DNA of 64,000 nt, from contig CM106586.1 in NCBI GenBank assembly GCA_048013815.1, forward strand, positions 558,001-622,000. Reading direction: 5' to 3'. Of this stretch, positions 1-8,745 are shown piece by piece. Both the position numbers and the translations under genes were made by a program. The notes below the pieces were generated by a model. That model was not told the DNA's origin, made no database searches, and saw only the letters and a list, made by a program, of their open reading frames with translations. Numbering within the stretch: the stretch's first letter is position 1; every line of letters starts with the position of its first letter. The DNA comes from Setoptus koraiensis (Eukaryota; Arthropoda).

Positions 1-9
1 GGCTTGAGT

Positions 10-509
10 NNNNNNNNNNNNNNNNNNNNNNNNNNNNNNNNNNNNNNNNNNNNNNNNNNNNNNNNNNNNNNNNNNNNNNNNNNNNNNNNNNNNNNNNNNN
101 NNNNNNNNNNNNNNNNNNNNNNNNNNNNNNNNNNNNNNNNNNNNNNNNNNNNNNNNNNNNNNNNNNNNNNNNNNNNNNNNNNNNNNNNNNNNNNNNNNNN
201 NNNNNNNNNNNNNNNNNNNNNNNNNNNNNNNNNNNNNNNNNNNNNNNNNNNNNNNNNNNNNNNNNNNNNNNNNNNNNNNNNNNNNNNNNNNNNNNNNNNN
301 NNNNNNNNNNNNNNNNNNNNNNNNNNNNNNNNNNNNNNNNNNNNNNNNNNNNNNNNNNNNNNNNNNNNNNNNNNNNNNNNNNNNNNNNNNNNNNNNNNNN
401 NNNNNNNNNNNNNNNNNNNNNNNNNNNNNNNNNNNNNNNNNNNNNNNNNNNNNNNNNNNNNNNNNNNNNNNNNNNNNNNNNNNNNNNNNNNNNNNNNNNN
501 NNNNNNNNN
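10..509. other. Assembly gap (500 N)
   Basis: Exactly 500 unknown bases, which is a conventional scaffold-gap size. Nothing can be said about the content. Confidence 0.99.
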
Positions 510-775
510 CAAATCTCCATAAGGTTAGTATGTGTAATGTTTAGATACTTTAAAATCAATCAACCATCGATCAAATTGGACTAAGGTGCTGCGAAATTCC
601 CCACCATTGAAACAACCTTCTTCGTGCTCAACGAACAAATGATCTCTAGTCTCATTGTAGAACTCGAACCACGAATGTAAACAAGCTACAGAGCCAGCTA
701 TCTACACACGAGACTGTGAAGCAACAACATGTAAACAAATTTTGAACAGCTAGAATGTGATGATGAGGTGGCAGA
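510..775. other. Unassigned sequence next to gap
   Basis: No convincing coding region. Bases around 527-546 (GTTTAGATACTTTAA) match part of the 83-bp repeat found at 54851-55265. The rest shows nothing recognisable and may be the inner part of the adjacent family I HINE. Confidence 0.4.
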
Positions 776-1176
776 CTTAGATTTCGATCATATCTGTAGC
801 GCACTGTGTATTAGGAGGCGGAGCTACTTAAGTCTCAAACTAGTGTGTAGCCTACTGTGTGCTGAGGAGGCGGAGCTACTCAAGTCTCAAACTAGTGTGT
901 ACCCTACTGTGTGCTGAGGAGGTGGGGCGACTTAAGTCTTAATCAAGCTGTAGCCTACTGTGTGCTGAGGAGGCGGAGCTACTCAAGTCTCAAACTAGTG
1001 AGTACCCTACTGTGTGCTGAGGAGGTGGAGTGACTTAAGTCTCTAACTAGTATGTAGCTTTCTGTGTGCTAAGAAGGGGGCGTGACTCAAAATTGTAGGC
1101 TTGTGTGTGCATTGCCACCTCCATTCAGGATCCAACATCACTACATCATTAGCGCTTAATTAAAATTAAGCGCTAA
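776..1176 (+). mobile_element. HINE-like element, family I, 3' part
   Basis: The 3' end of a family I non-autonomous rolling-circle-type element. It contains about five 52-bp tandem units (CCTACTGTGTGCTGAGGAGG starts near 851, 903, 954, 1006 and 1058) and then GGATCCAACATCACTACATC and the terminal hairpin. In this copy the terminus is an extended palindrome: TTAGCGCTTAATT and AATTAAGCGCTAA are arms around a 2-bp centre. The same terminus recurs at 50741-50768. The 5' half is lost in the gap or upstream of it. Classification as Helentron-associated rests on architecture, not on a database match. Confidence 0.7.
810..1080 (+). repeat. 52-bp tandem repeat of family I HINE
   Basis: Spacings of 51-52 bp between successive GTGTGCTGAGGAGG motifs. 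Related units occur in the inverted copies at 2380-2740 and 61370-61740 and in the fragment at 50540-50700. Confidence 0.75.
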
Positions 1177-1177
1177 A

Positions 1178-2062
1178 AACGCGAGTCGCTAATAACCTGA
1201 AGAAATTGGTGAGTGCATTTAAAGAGCAATATATTCCACTGTCTGAGAGAAGGAATATTGCTCGTGAACTACAACAAAGGATGCAGTTAAGAGAAGAGTA
1301 TGTGGGTAATTTTATCTCAGACTTGAACAAGTTGTGTTCTGACTATGATAAGAACATGTCTGAAGCCGACAGAGTTGACAGAATCATGTGGAAACTCCTT
1401 CCGGAGTTTTTCCCGAACATCGCTGAAGATGAAATCAGCACAGTTGGAGAATTGAAACGTAAGGCAGTCAATATCGCAGAAGGTTTGAAGAAGAAAGAAG
1501 GTAAAAGCATCATGGCAGTGATCAATAACGATGATCGCAGTAAACTGAGAGGTGGTCAGCAGCGAAATAGATACCAAAAGAAGCCCAGTTGGAACTATAA
1601 TCAACAACGGTCTCAACAACAACAGCAGTACCAACAACAACAGCAGTACCAACAACAACAGCAGTACCAACCACAACATGAACAAAACATTAAGTTGAGA
1701 AGAAACCAAACAAATGAAGATAGACCTGTTAAGTGCTATACTTGTGGTGAATTTGGGCACATTAGTACGAATTGCTCGACCAATCGGAACGTCAGCACAC
1801 CTCAAAATAAAGAAGGTGTTGACAGAAGAAATAATCCAAATCATGTCGTTTTTAGAAAAGATATGTCGAAAGTAATGTGCTATAATTGCCAATCTTTCGG
1901 ACACATATCGAGAAATTGCCCAATGACAAAACCAATGAAGGTCGACACAGATAATGAAAATAAGCAAACGGAATGCGAAGCGGGGCCCAGTAGGCAACAA
2001 AATGTTATAAACTATTCAGTCAACATGTTACAACCAGCCTTACCAGATGCGGTTACTGTTAT
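1178..2062 (+). pseudogene. Retrotransposon gag fragment with two zinc knuckles
   Basis: This is a Gag (capsid plus nucleocapsid) remnant of an LTR retroelement. Gag packages the element RNA. The frame is open from the HINE boundary at 1177, so the N-terminus is missing and no natural start codon is present. The last two-thirds hold a Gln-rich linker made of three near-identical 18-bp units (QQQQQY, about 1600-1670). Then come two CCHC zinc knuckles with the C-x2-C-x4-H-x4-C spacing: CYTCGEFGHISTNC (about 1735-1776) and CYNCQSFGHISRNC (about 1879-1920). The frame runs into the 3' end of the HINE at 2063 and stops there artificially. Coding sequence continues at 4000 with the protease, so both pieces belong to one element. 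Whether it is gypsy or another lineage cannot be decided from gag alone, though gypsy is likely. Confidence 0.85.
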
Positions 2063-3999
2063 TAGCGCTTAATTTTAATTAAGGGCTTATGATGTAGTGT
2101 TGTTGGATCCTATAAATCACGCATGAATATCCACGCACGGTATGATGGTGGATACTTAATTCGTGCATTTCATAGGATATTCACCAATTGTGCTATGGTG
2201 ATTCACGCGCTGTGTGCTTGTGAATACTCCGACTTTGTATGCCAGTGAATATCCACGTACCGATTTATTTGTGGATATTCACAGTTTTCGATCTTGAGAG
2301 TCACGCGCTGTGTGCTTGCATACATTAGCACTAGCATAATCAGTGCTTAGTGAGTGTGTAGGCAGGAATGTGCTTGGGAGGTGGGAGGTACACTCAAGCT
2401 TGAGATTCGAAAGTTCGTCCACCTCCCAAACACACATTTACTAGGGAGGTGGATTGAATTTTGAGTCTCGGGCTCATGTCTAGTTAGGAGGTGGACCGAA
2501 GCTATAACGAGATAGGTTTAGCTACTCAAAATAGCGTGGGGCGACTCATGCTTGGGAGGTGGACTAGCTTGAGCTTAAACAATAAGTTCACCTCCTGAGC
2601 ATGCAACAACCTACATACAAGTTTGAGACTCGAAGGTTCGTCCACCTCCCAAACACACATTTCAGGGAGGTGAATTGAATTTTAAGTCCCAGGCTCATGC
2701 AGAGGTTAATGTATTGTGAGGAGATGGATCGATGCTATACACGATCTGTGCAAGTCTTATCAATTTTCTGTTTCTAGTATTGGCGCTATAGGCCATATTG
2801 TGGCACATGTGCCCATACATTATGTGCGATTTTCAAAACTGTTCCCACCAGGATAAATTCTTGAAACTTTCTAGAGACAGCAAGCACTGTGCCATACACA
2901 ATCTTTGCAAGTCTGATCAATTTTCTGTTTCTAGTATTGGCGCTATAGGCCATATTGTGGCACATGTGTCTCTACATTATGTGCGATTTTTGAAACTGTT
3001 CTCACCAGGATAAATTCTTGAAACTTTCTAGAGACAGCAAGCACTGTGCCATACACGATCTGTGCAAGTCTGATCAATTTTCTGTTTCTAGTATTGGCGC
3101 TATAGGCAACTCAGGATCATGTTAGCTCATTCAATACATCTGATTTCTGATCACATGTGAATATGGTGATATTTGAACATGTTCCCACCTATCCGTTTTG
3201 ATGATATTGCGTGTGTGTGTTGTATATGTTACTCGCAACATTCTGTGCTAGTATGATCAGCCATCAATAGGTCGTTTTCGAGACAGAGAAAAATTTCGGA
3301 TGACGGATGTCATGTATAGTCATCAATTTCTGAACATGTTCCCACCTATCCGTTTTGATGATACTGCGTGTGTGTGTTTTGCATGTTGCTCGCCACATTC
3401 TGTGCTAGTATGATCAGCCATCAATAGGTCGTTTTTGAGACAGAGAAAAATTTCGGATGACGGATGTCATGTATAGTCATCAATTTCTGAACATGTTCCC
3501 ACCTATCCGTTTTGATGATACTGCGTGTGTGTGTTGTGCATGTTGCTCGCAACATTTTGTGCAAGTATTACATTATGTGCGATTTTTGAAACTGTTCTCA
3601 CCAGGATAAATTCTCGAAACTTTCTAGAGACAGCAAGCACTGTGCCATACACGATCTGTGCAAGTTTTATCAATTTTCTGTTTCTAGTATTGGCGCTATG
3701 GACAATTCTGGATCATGTTAGCTCATTCAATACATGTGATTTCTGATCACATGTGCCCATACATTATGTGCAATTTTCGAAACTGTTCTGTTTCTAGTAT
3801 TGGCGATATAGGCCATTTTGTGGCACATGTTCTTCCACAGTATGTTCAATTTTCGAAACTGTTCTCACCAGGATAAATTCTTGAAAAACTTTCTAGTGAC
3901 AGCTAGCACTTATCACTTCTTAATAAACTGTCCAAACCTCTAAGATTGTTCACTGGAAAAATTAAGCGCTCTTATACTGGTATAATCAGTATAACTTGT
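2063..3999 (-). mobile_element. HINE-like element, family I, complete
   Basis: A full-length element of about 1.94 kb on the minus strand. The 3' end is at 2063 (TTAGCGCTTAATTTTAATTA on the plus strand) and the 5' end at 3999 (AATTAAGCGCTC, hairpin arms TTATACTG and CAGTATAA, then ACTTGT). Inside are GGAGGTGG-type units and a 157-bp satellite. It sits inside a retroelement coding region, between gag (ends 2062) and protease (starts 4000), and those reading frames are co-linear across it. This proves insertion and gives the element limits to within a few A/T bases. A near-identical copy starts at 61064. Confidence 0.85.
2740..3930 (+). repeat. 157-bp satellite and related repeats inside family I HINE
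   Basis: Successive GAACATGTTCCCACC motifs lie near 3176, 3333 and 3490, exactly 157 bp apart. A second repeated block (AATTTTCTGTTTCTAGTATT) occurs at about 2760, 2920, 3075, 3670 and 3780. Confidence 0.85.
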
Positions 4000-4177
4000 A
4001 ATTAATGGTGTAACAATCGAGGCGTTGGCTGATAGCGGAGCTGCCGTATCATGCATTGATGAAAAGTTAGTCCCGAGACTACAACTGGAAGTGAATTTGA
4101 AGGTCCCACTTAACTTCAACACGGCTGGACCAGGATTGATGCAAACAACTGGTGTATCTACTACTGAACTTACAGTA
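4000..4177 (+). pseudogene. Retroelement aspartic protease fragment
   Basis: Retropepsin fragment of about 55 residues. The catalytic-loop motif is ADSGAAVSCID (D-S-G-A instead of the usual D-T-G-A), followed by a hydrophobic beta-strand region. The protease would mature Gag-Pol. It is bounded on both sides by HINE 5' ends in opposite orientation (3999 and 4178). It continues the gag frame that ends at 2062, so together these are one broken gag-pro gene. The rest of pol is missing beyond 4178. Confidence 0.8.
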
Positions 4178-5044
4178 ACAAGTAATACTGATCGAATCAG
4201 TATTTCGAGCGCTTAATTTTTCGTGTGGACAAGTATTGTTGAAGGATTCAAAGGAGTTTATTACAACCTGTTAACCACCGAACTTCAAAATGTGACCATC
4301 GAACATAGACCATCGAACACTGACCACCGAACATCGAACGAGCAGATGGAACTGTCATCAGAAATTCGAATTTTCAATTTCGAAGTTCGAATTGTGACCA
4401 TCGAACTTCGAATTGTGACCAGCGAACTCCGTATCGTGACCATCGAACTCTGTACAAGCACCTGGAACTCGTATCGGAAATTCGAATTTTCAATTTCGAA
4501 TTTCCAAGTTCGACGTTCGGAATTTGACCATCGAACCTCGACAGAGCAGATTAAACTATCATTAGGAATTCGAATTTTCAATTTTCGAATTTCGAATTGT
4601 GACCATCGAATTGTGACTATCGAACATCGAACTCTGACCATCGAACATAGAACAAGCATCTGAAACTCTCATCAGGAATTCGAATTTCGAAGTTCGAATT
4701 GTGACCATCGAATTGTGACCATCGAACTGAGAACTGTGACCATCGAACATCGAACGAGCAGATGAAACTATCATTGGGAATTCAAATTTTCAATTTTCGA
4801 ATTTCGAATTTTGAAGTTCGAAGTTCGAATTGTGACCATCGAATTGTGACTATCGAACATCAAACTCTGACCATCGAACATCGAACGAGCAGCTGTAACT
4901 CTTATCAGAAATCCGAATTTTCAATTTCGAATTTCGAAGTTCGAATTGCGACCATCGAATTGTGACCACCGAACTCTGACCATCGAACATCGAACGAGCA
5001 GATGAAATTCTTATGAGAAATTCGAATTTTTCAGTTTTATTATA
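4178..5044 (+). mobile_element. HINE-like element, family II, 3'-truncated
   Basis: Starts with ACAAGT, hairpin arms AATACTGAT / ATCAGTATT and GAGCGCTTAATTTTT, then the family IIa subterminal block (GTGTGGACAAGTATTGTTGA). The rest is a degenerate tandem array of roughly 20-bp units built from GACCATCGAACTTCGAATTG, with periodic GAGCAGATGAAACT spacers. No 3' hairpin is found. The copy stops where a copia-like LTR begins, near 5045. Confidence 0.75.
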
Positions 5045-5518
5045 GAAGAATATGATTGGCAACAAAAACTTGATATTTTTGGGGTGGCAGAGCGGCCTCA
5101 GGCCTCGACCGAAATTCGAGAATCCATTACCAGATCGATCAGCTGATTGATCAGCATCAGCGCCATCTGGTGGATCGCTCGAATCCAGGCGCGAATTTGA
5201 ATTTTTTTTTCGTGTCGCTGTTCATGGTGTTGTGTCGTTGTTCTTAATATTCGTTGTTTTTACTATTCGTTGTTCTTAATAGTCGTTGTTCTGAGTTTCG
5301 TTGGAATCTTTTTCGGTGAAACGATTTTCGACGAAACGTACCTTTTTCGTTGTTTTAGTTTGTCGTTGAACTGTATCGTCGTTGAACCTAGCCTGTCGTT
5401 GAAATGTCTGCAACCCCAGCAATGCTGTGCCTTTTATACTGTCGCACAGCATGGCTCATCCGTCGCGCAGTGTGCAACCCGTATACAGCTAAAGTGAGAG
5501 AGAACGTAACTACCAACA
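5045..5518 (-). mobile_element. Copia-like LTR (probable 3' LTR)
   Basis: On the minus strand a polypurine tract (GTGGGGGGAA, plus 5519-5530) is followed directly by TGTTGGTAGTTACG, the usual start of a copia-type LTR. A TATA box (TATAAAAGG, plus 5428-5441) lies about 80 bp inside. The remainder is full of CGTTGTTCTTAA-type repeats (CAACGA on the coding strand). The inner (left) limit is not certain because no clear CA end or target duplication could be fixed. Confidence 0.5.
5428..5441 (-). promoter_or_regulatory. TATA box of copia-like LTR
   Basis: CAGTATAAAAGGCAC on the minus strand, placed as expected for the U3/R border of the LTR starting at 5518. Confidence 0.45.
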
Positions 5519-5637
5519 TTCCCCCCACGTTCTCTCGATTCTAAGAGACTAGCCAAGCGGAGTTGGTTCTTTGTATAATTTGCTGTATAGGGAGGCACCC
5601 CCTCTAGCTTTGCTTTCATCTTCTGCTTCCTCTTTTA
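5519..5637 (-). pseudogene. End of copia-like pol and polypurine tract
   Basis: About 110 bp upstream (minus sense) of the LTR. A short open frame ends with LLESRERGGNVGS, the kind of pol tail often read through the polypurine tract in copia elements. It is cut at 5638 by the end of a TIR element. Assignment is tentative. Confidence 0.35.
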
Positions 5638-7020
5638 GGGTGTTGTAGCGAACTGGGCGTAGTTCAGATCGCGACGAAACTCACAGTGTGAGTACCTTGG
5701 AGGTCCCTGATGAAAAATTTTTTTAGACCGGAAGTGTAGAAACCACTGCTTCCGGTTTTAGCCTCGGCTTCAAGCTAGAAACTTGAAACTTGGTAAGTCG
5801 GTATATTCGACCACACCTAGTCCAATGAGATAGATTTCGGATTTCTATAACTTCCGGTTGCAGGGATATTTAGGAATTTCATGCAGATTAACGTATTCAG
5901 ACGGTGCTTGCGCGAACCCTGAGCCTAGCTGGCTGGAGCAAGGTTAATTGAGCACATAATTGGTCGAAACCCGACCCGATCACGGGCCCCGCCCACTCGA
6001 CCCCCAGTCCTCGGGAAGAATCTTTTTTAGTTAGGTGGCCGTCAGTCGTCCCGCCGGAGGCCGCAGGCCGTAGGCGTGGACGACTGGAGGCCGGACCCCT
6101 CCTTCGGCCCGGGCCCAAGATGCATGGCAGACGGAAGGGCTATTGTATATTATGCACAAGTGAGCATGGGTACCCCGCGTACATCGTGCTACCCGCAACG
6201 GTCATGCCGCATTCATGCGGTTGTGATTATTACCCTCGCGTAGCCTATTGCATACTCGGATACCCGAAATACCCGGGTAAATTGCAGTATCGCAAATCGG
6301 GTTCATTTTCACACTTCCGGTATACAATTTCTGAGATTATTATACTTGTCTGTACCTGGCTGTATCAAAAATACTTTCAAAAAAAGCAGTGGGAACCGCT
6401 AGCGGTCGTCGGGTATCTCAAAACGCCCACTGTGCGGTACCTCGGGTAACTCGACAACCGTAAATTTCTACATCTTATAAATACCCATTCGGGTATCAGG
6501 GCACTAGACCCTACCCAAAAATACCCATGGACGACTGGAGGCCGAACCCCTCCTCCGGCCCGGGCCCAAGATGCATGGCAGACGGAAGGGCTATTGTATA
6601 TTATATACGAGTGAGCATGGGTACCCCTCGTACCTCGTGCTACCCGCAACGGTCATGCCGCACTCATGCGGTTGTGATTAATACCCTCGCGTAGCCTATT
6701 ACATACTCGGATACCCGAAATACCTTGGTAAACCCTGGTATCGCACCTCGGGTTCATTTTCACACTTCCGGTATAGTATTTCTGAGCTCAGAATACTCGA
6801 CTGTACCTTGCTGTAACAAAAATACCTTAAAAAAAAGCAGTGGGAACCGCTAGCGGTCGTCGGGTATCTCAAAACGCCCACTGTGCGGTACCTCGGGTAA
6901 CTCGGAAACCGTAAGTTTCTACATATTATAAATACCCATTCTGGTATCAGGGTACTATACCCTACCCAAAAATACCCAAAATACCCAGATCGGATCTACG
7001 CCCACTTCGCAAGTATAACC
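5638..7020 (+). mobile_element. TIR DNA element, chimeric (GGGTGTTGTAGCG family)
   Basis: Left end GGGTGTTGTAGCGAACTGGG and right end CGCCCACTTCGCAAGTATAA plus CC are imperfect inverted repeats. The interior has ACCGGAAGTG motifs, a GC-rich block and ATACCC-rich blocks. A 451-bp segment is duplicated in tandem (TGCATGGCAGACGG at 6121 and 6572). No transposase is encoded. The flanks (CTCTTTTA and GGCGTTAG) do not form a target duplication, so the two ends may come from different insertions. Confidence 0.6.
6070..6990. repeat. 451-bp tandem duplication inside TIR element
   Basis: The second copy begins at about 6521. It repeats GACGACTGGAGGCC, TGCATGGCAGACGG and the ATACCC-rich tail with a few percent divergence. 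Confidence 0.8.
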
Positions 7021-7152
7021 GGCGTTAGTAGTGTCGGGCGGAGAGAGCGTCATCGCTTTTGAAGGAATCGCAAAGGTCTTCCATTCAGTGAACAGTTTGG
7101 ATGTGTCCAAGTATTATTACAGTGAGGCAACATCGCTCGCGAGCCACAGTTA

Positions 7153-7470
7153 ATGTTTAAGAAAGAATTCAGAAGCTTCTGGACAAGTTGGTTGAACCTC
7201 CTATTCGCCAGAGGCATTGCCGTAGATGTTTGCCACGTTTACCGGAATCTAGGCTTCTGCAACCGTCAGGCTTGCACATACTGCCGCGCTGATAGAGAGG
7301 AAGAGGCTTTCATCAAGATGAGTAGAGGAAACGTTCCTGACTGCCGAGAATTCTATGTGAAAACGCAAGCGTTCAAGATGGATAAACATGTTTGCATAGA
7401 CTATTTTGCTGGGCACTGTTTTCGCAGATTCTGCGAGCTATCTCATCCTGTGTTGAGAGACATCGCCTGA
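7153..7470 (+). pseudogene. CCCH-type zinc-finger protein fragment
   Basis: Open frame of 105 residues. The second finger has the canonical C-x7-C-x4-C-x3-H spacing (VCIDYFAGHC...C...SH, near the C-terminus). The first (VCHVYRNLGFCNRQACTYC) is a degenerate relative. Two closely spaced fingers of this type are typical of RNA-binding proteins of the muscleblind/ZC3H10 kind, and I infer RNA binding. The N-terminal 30 residues are not family-like and may be read from an intron or flanking DNA. The stop codon lies at 7468-7470, directly before a degenerate copy of the HINE 5' hairpin (7471-7504). It could be a host gene fragment captured by a rolling-circle element or simply a transposon gene. Confidence 0.5.
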
Positions 7471-7504
7471 ATCGAAATACTGATTTGATGAGTAATACTT
7501 GTTA
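7471..7504 (-). other. Degenerate HINE 5'-end hairpin
   Basis: TCGAAATACTGATTTGAT followed by GAGTAATACTTGTTAT matches the family II 5' terminus, with mismatches in the second arm and without the AATTAAGCGCT box. It marks either an eroded element end or a footprint. Confidence 0.5.
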
Positions 7505-7667
7505 TATTTGCGTTGATATTATCGAGGCTATCAAGGTATTCTGCCATCAATATGGCAGATGCCGTATTTAGTTTGTTTCCCGCCTCGATAGCCACGATCT
7601 CCTTGGCGAACTTCCCAAGTTTCAAGACAAAAGGTTTTGGTTATTCTATCTAATAGCGCCACACTTT
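7505..7667 (-). pseudogene. Short coiled-coil remnant, possibly env-derived
   Basis: Minus-strand frame of about 50 residues (MKLGKFAKEIVAIEAGNKL... ...AEYLDSLDNI) with heptad-like spacing. It resembles the coiled-coil region after the fusion peptide of retroelement envelope proteins, but it is too short to be sure. It is cut at 7668 by a HINE 3' end. Confidence 0.25.
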
Positions 7668-7764
7668 TTAGCGCTTAATTTTAATTAAGTAGCTATTGAT
7701 GTGGTTCGGATGGATACGTTTATTCACGTGGGTAGAACAAATCAGTGCTTTTTATAACCAGAAA
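7668..7764 (-). mobile_element. HINE-like 3'-end fragment
   Basis: Carries TTAGCGCTTAATTTTAATTA and the conserved subterminal TTTATTCACGTGGGTAGAAC (an E-box CACGTG). It is interrupted at 7765 by the 5' end of another HINE. Confidence 0.75.
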
Positions 7765-8250
7765 ACAAGTTATACTGATTATACCAGTATAAGAGCGCTT
7801 AATTTTTCCAGTGAACGATCTTAGAGGTTTGGACAGTTTATTAAGTAGTGATAAGTGCTAGCTGTCTCTAGAAAGTTTCTGAAATTTATCCGGATGAGAA
7901 CAGTTCCAAAAATGTAACGTGATGTATGGGCATACCTGATCAGATATCATAAACATAGTATGAGCTCACATGATCCAGAATGGCCTATAGCGCCAATACT
8001 AAAGACAGAAAATTGGTTATGAGTTGACTGAGTATCATCAAAACGGATAGGTGGGAACATGTTCAGATATCACGATATTCACATTACATCCGTCATTTCC
8101 GAATTTTCCGAAATTTCTTTCTGTCTCGAAAACGACCTATTGATGGCTGATCATACTAGCATAGAATGTTGCGAGAAACATGCACAACACACACACACAG
8201 AGTATCATCAAAACGGATAGGTGTGAACATGTTCAGATATCTAGACATTT
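7765..8250 (+). mobile_element. HINE-like element, family I, 5' part
   Basis: Starts ACAAG with hairpin arms TTATACTG / CAGTATAA and GAGCGCTTAATTTTTCC. It then holds the reverse complement of the family I subterminal and satellite sequence (GGTGGGAACATGTTC near 8050 and 8222). It breaks off near 8250 with no 3' end. Confidence 0.75.
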
Positions 8251-8428
8251 ACATGATTTACATGATTAAAATTGAGTGCAATCAGTTACGCAGGGCTCAG
8301 CGTTTGAACGATCTCGTTACGCAGGCCTCGCAGGGAGAGAAGACACCGGATATTGAATGTAGTGCATATGTGTATTTGTTGCGTGCTACAGTGATTTGTG
8401 CAATTTATCTCGAGAGATACTAGTCAAA
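8251..8428 (+). other. Unassigned, short open frame
   Basis: A plus-strand frame ending at 8423 includes RRAQRLNDLVTQASQGEK. I do not recognise it. It lies between a truncated HINE and the outer end of the gypsy-like LTR and could be the pre-existing sequence that the LTR element entered. Confidence 0.2.
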
Positions 8429-8709
8429 TGGAGTTTCGATCACGACTGATCTTACGAGATCAGTCGCGCATTTATTTATAGGGGCATTCTGCTGAGGTCA
8501 GCAGAATGCCCTATTTACACTGACTTAAGTATGGCGCTCACTTGTCGCGCCTGGCGCGGCAAGTGCGCGCCTTACATCTTGTAATGATCACACCGTGGTG
8601 TGTTAACTGTGGCGCGCATTAGTCGCGCCTGGCCGTGCTCTATGGTGTTTACGCCACCATGCACGGCCATAGCGTGGCTAGTGCGCGCCTTAGTGCTTGG
8701 AGCACTACA
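8429..8709 (-). mobile_element. 3' LTR of gypsy-like element (copy 1)
   Basis: On the minus strand a G-rich polypurine tract (ACACGGGGGG, plus 8711-8720) precedes TGTAGTGCTCC. The far end reads CTCCA, giving TG...CA ends. It shares its layout with the LTR at 43133-43336: GC-rich palindromic U3 (GGCGCGCACTTGTCGCGCC type), a 14-bp perfect inverted repeat (8482-8511), a TATA box, and a short hairpin with CTGATC/GATCAG arms just downstream. The env stop codon is about 25 bp upstream of the tract. Confidence 0.7.
8468..8484 (-). promoter_or_regulatory. TATA box of LTR copy 1
   Basis: Minus strand CCCCTATAAATAAATGCG, conserved in the copy 2 LTR at 43191-43205. Confidence 0.6.
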
Positions 8710-8745
8710 ACCCCCCGTGTATGAAATCGTTGACCTCAACGATTC

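Noticed and set aside
4-522. 172-residue open frame at the window start
   Set aside because: It is the run of N.
1317-2000. 227-residue antisense frame opposite gag
   Set aside because: It lies wholly over the gag frame, which has zinc knuckles; the antisense frame shows only a Leu-rich run opposite the Gln repeats.
4223-5065. Numerous open frames on both strands through TTCGAATTGTGACCATCGAA repeats (also 10881-11300, 23489-23857, 33339-33621, 47358-47879, 51416-51676)
   Set aside because: They arise because the repeat unit lacks stops in several frames; proteins are pure repeat (for example KFDGHNS) and appear equally on both strands.
5630-7028. Target duplication for the TIR element at 5638-7020
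   Set aside because: CTCTTTTA and GGCGTTAG do not match; the ends may be from different copies.
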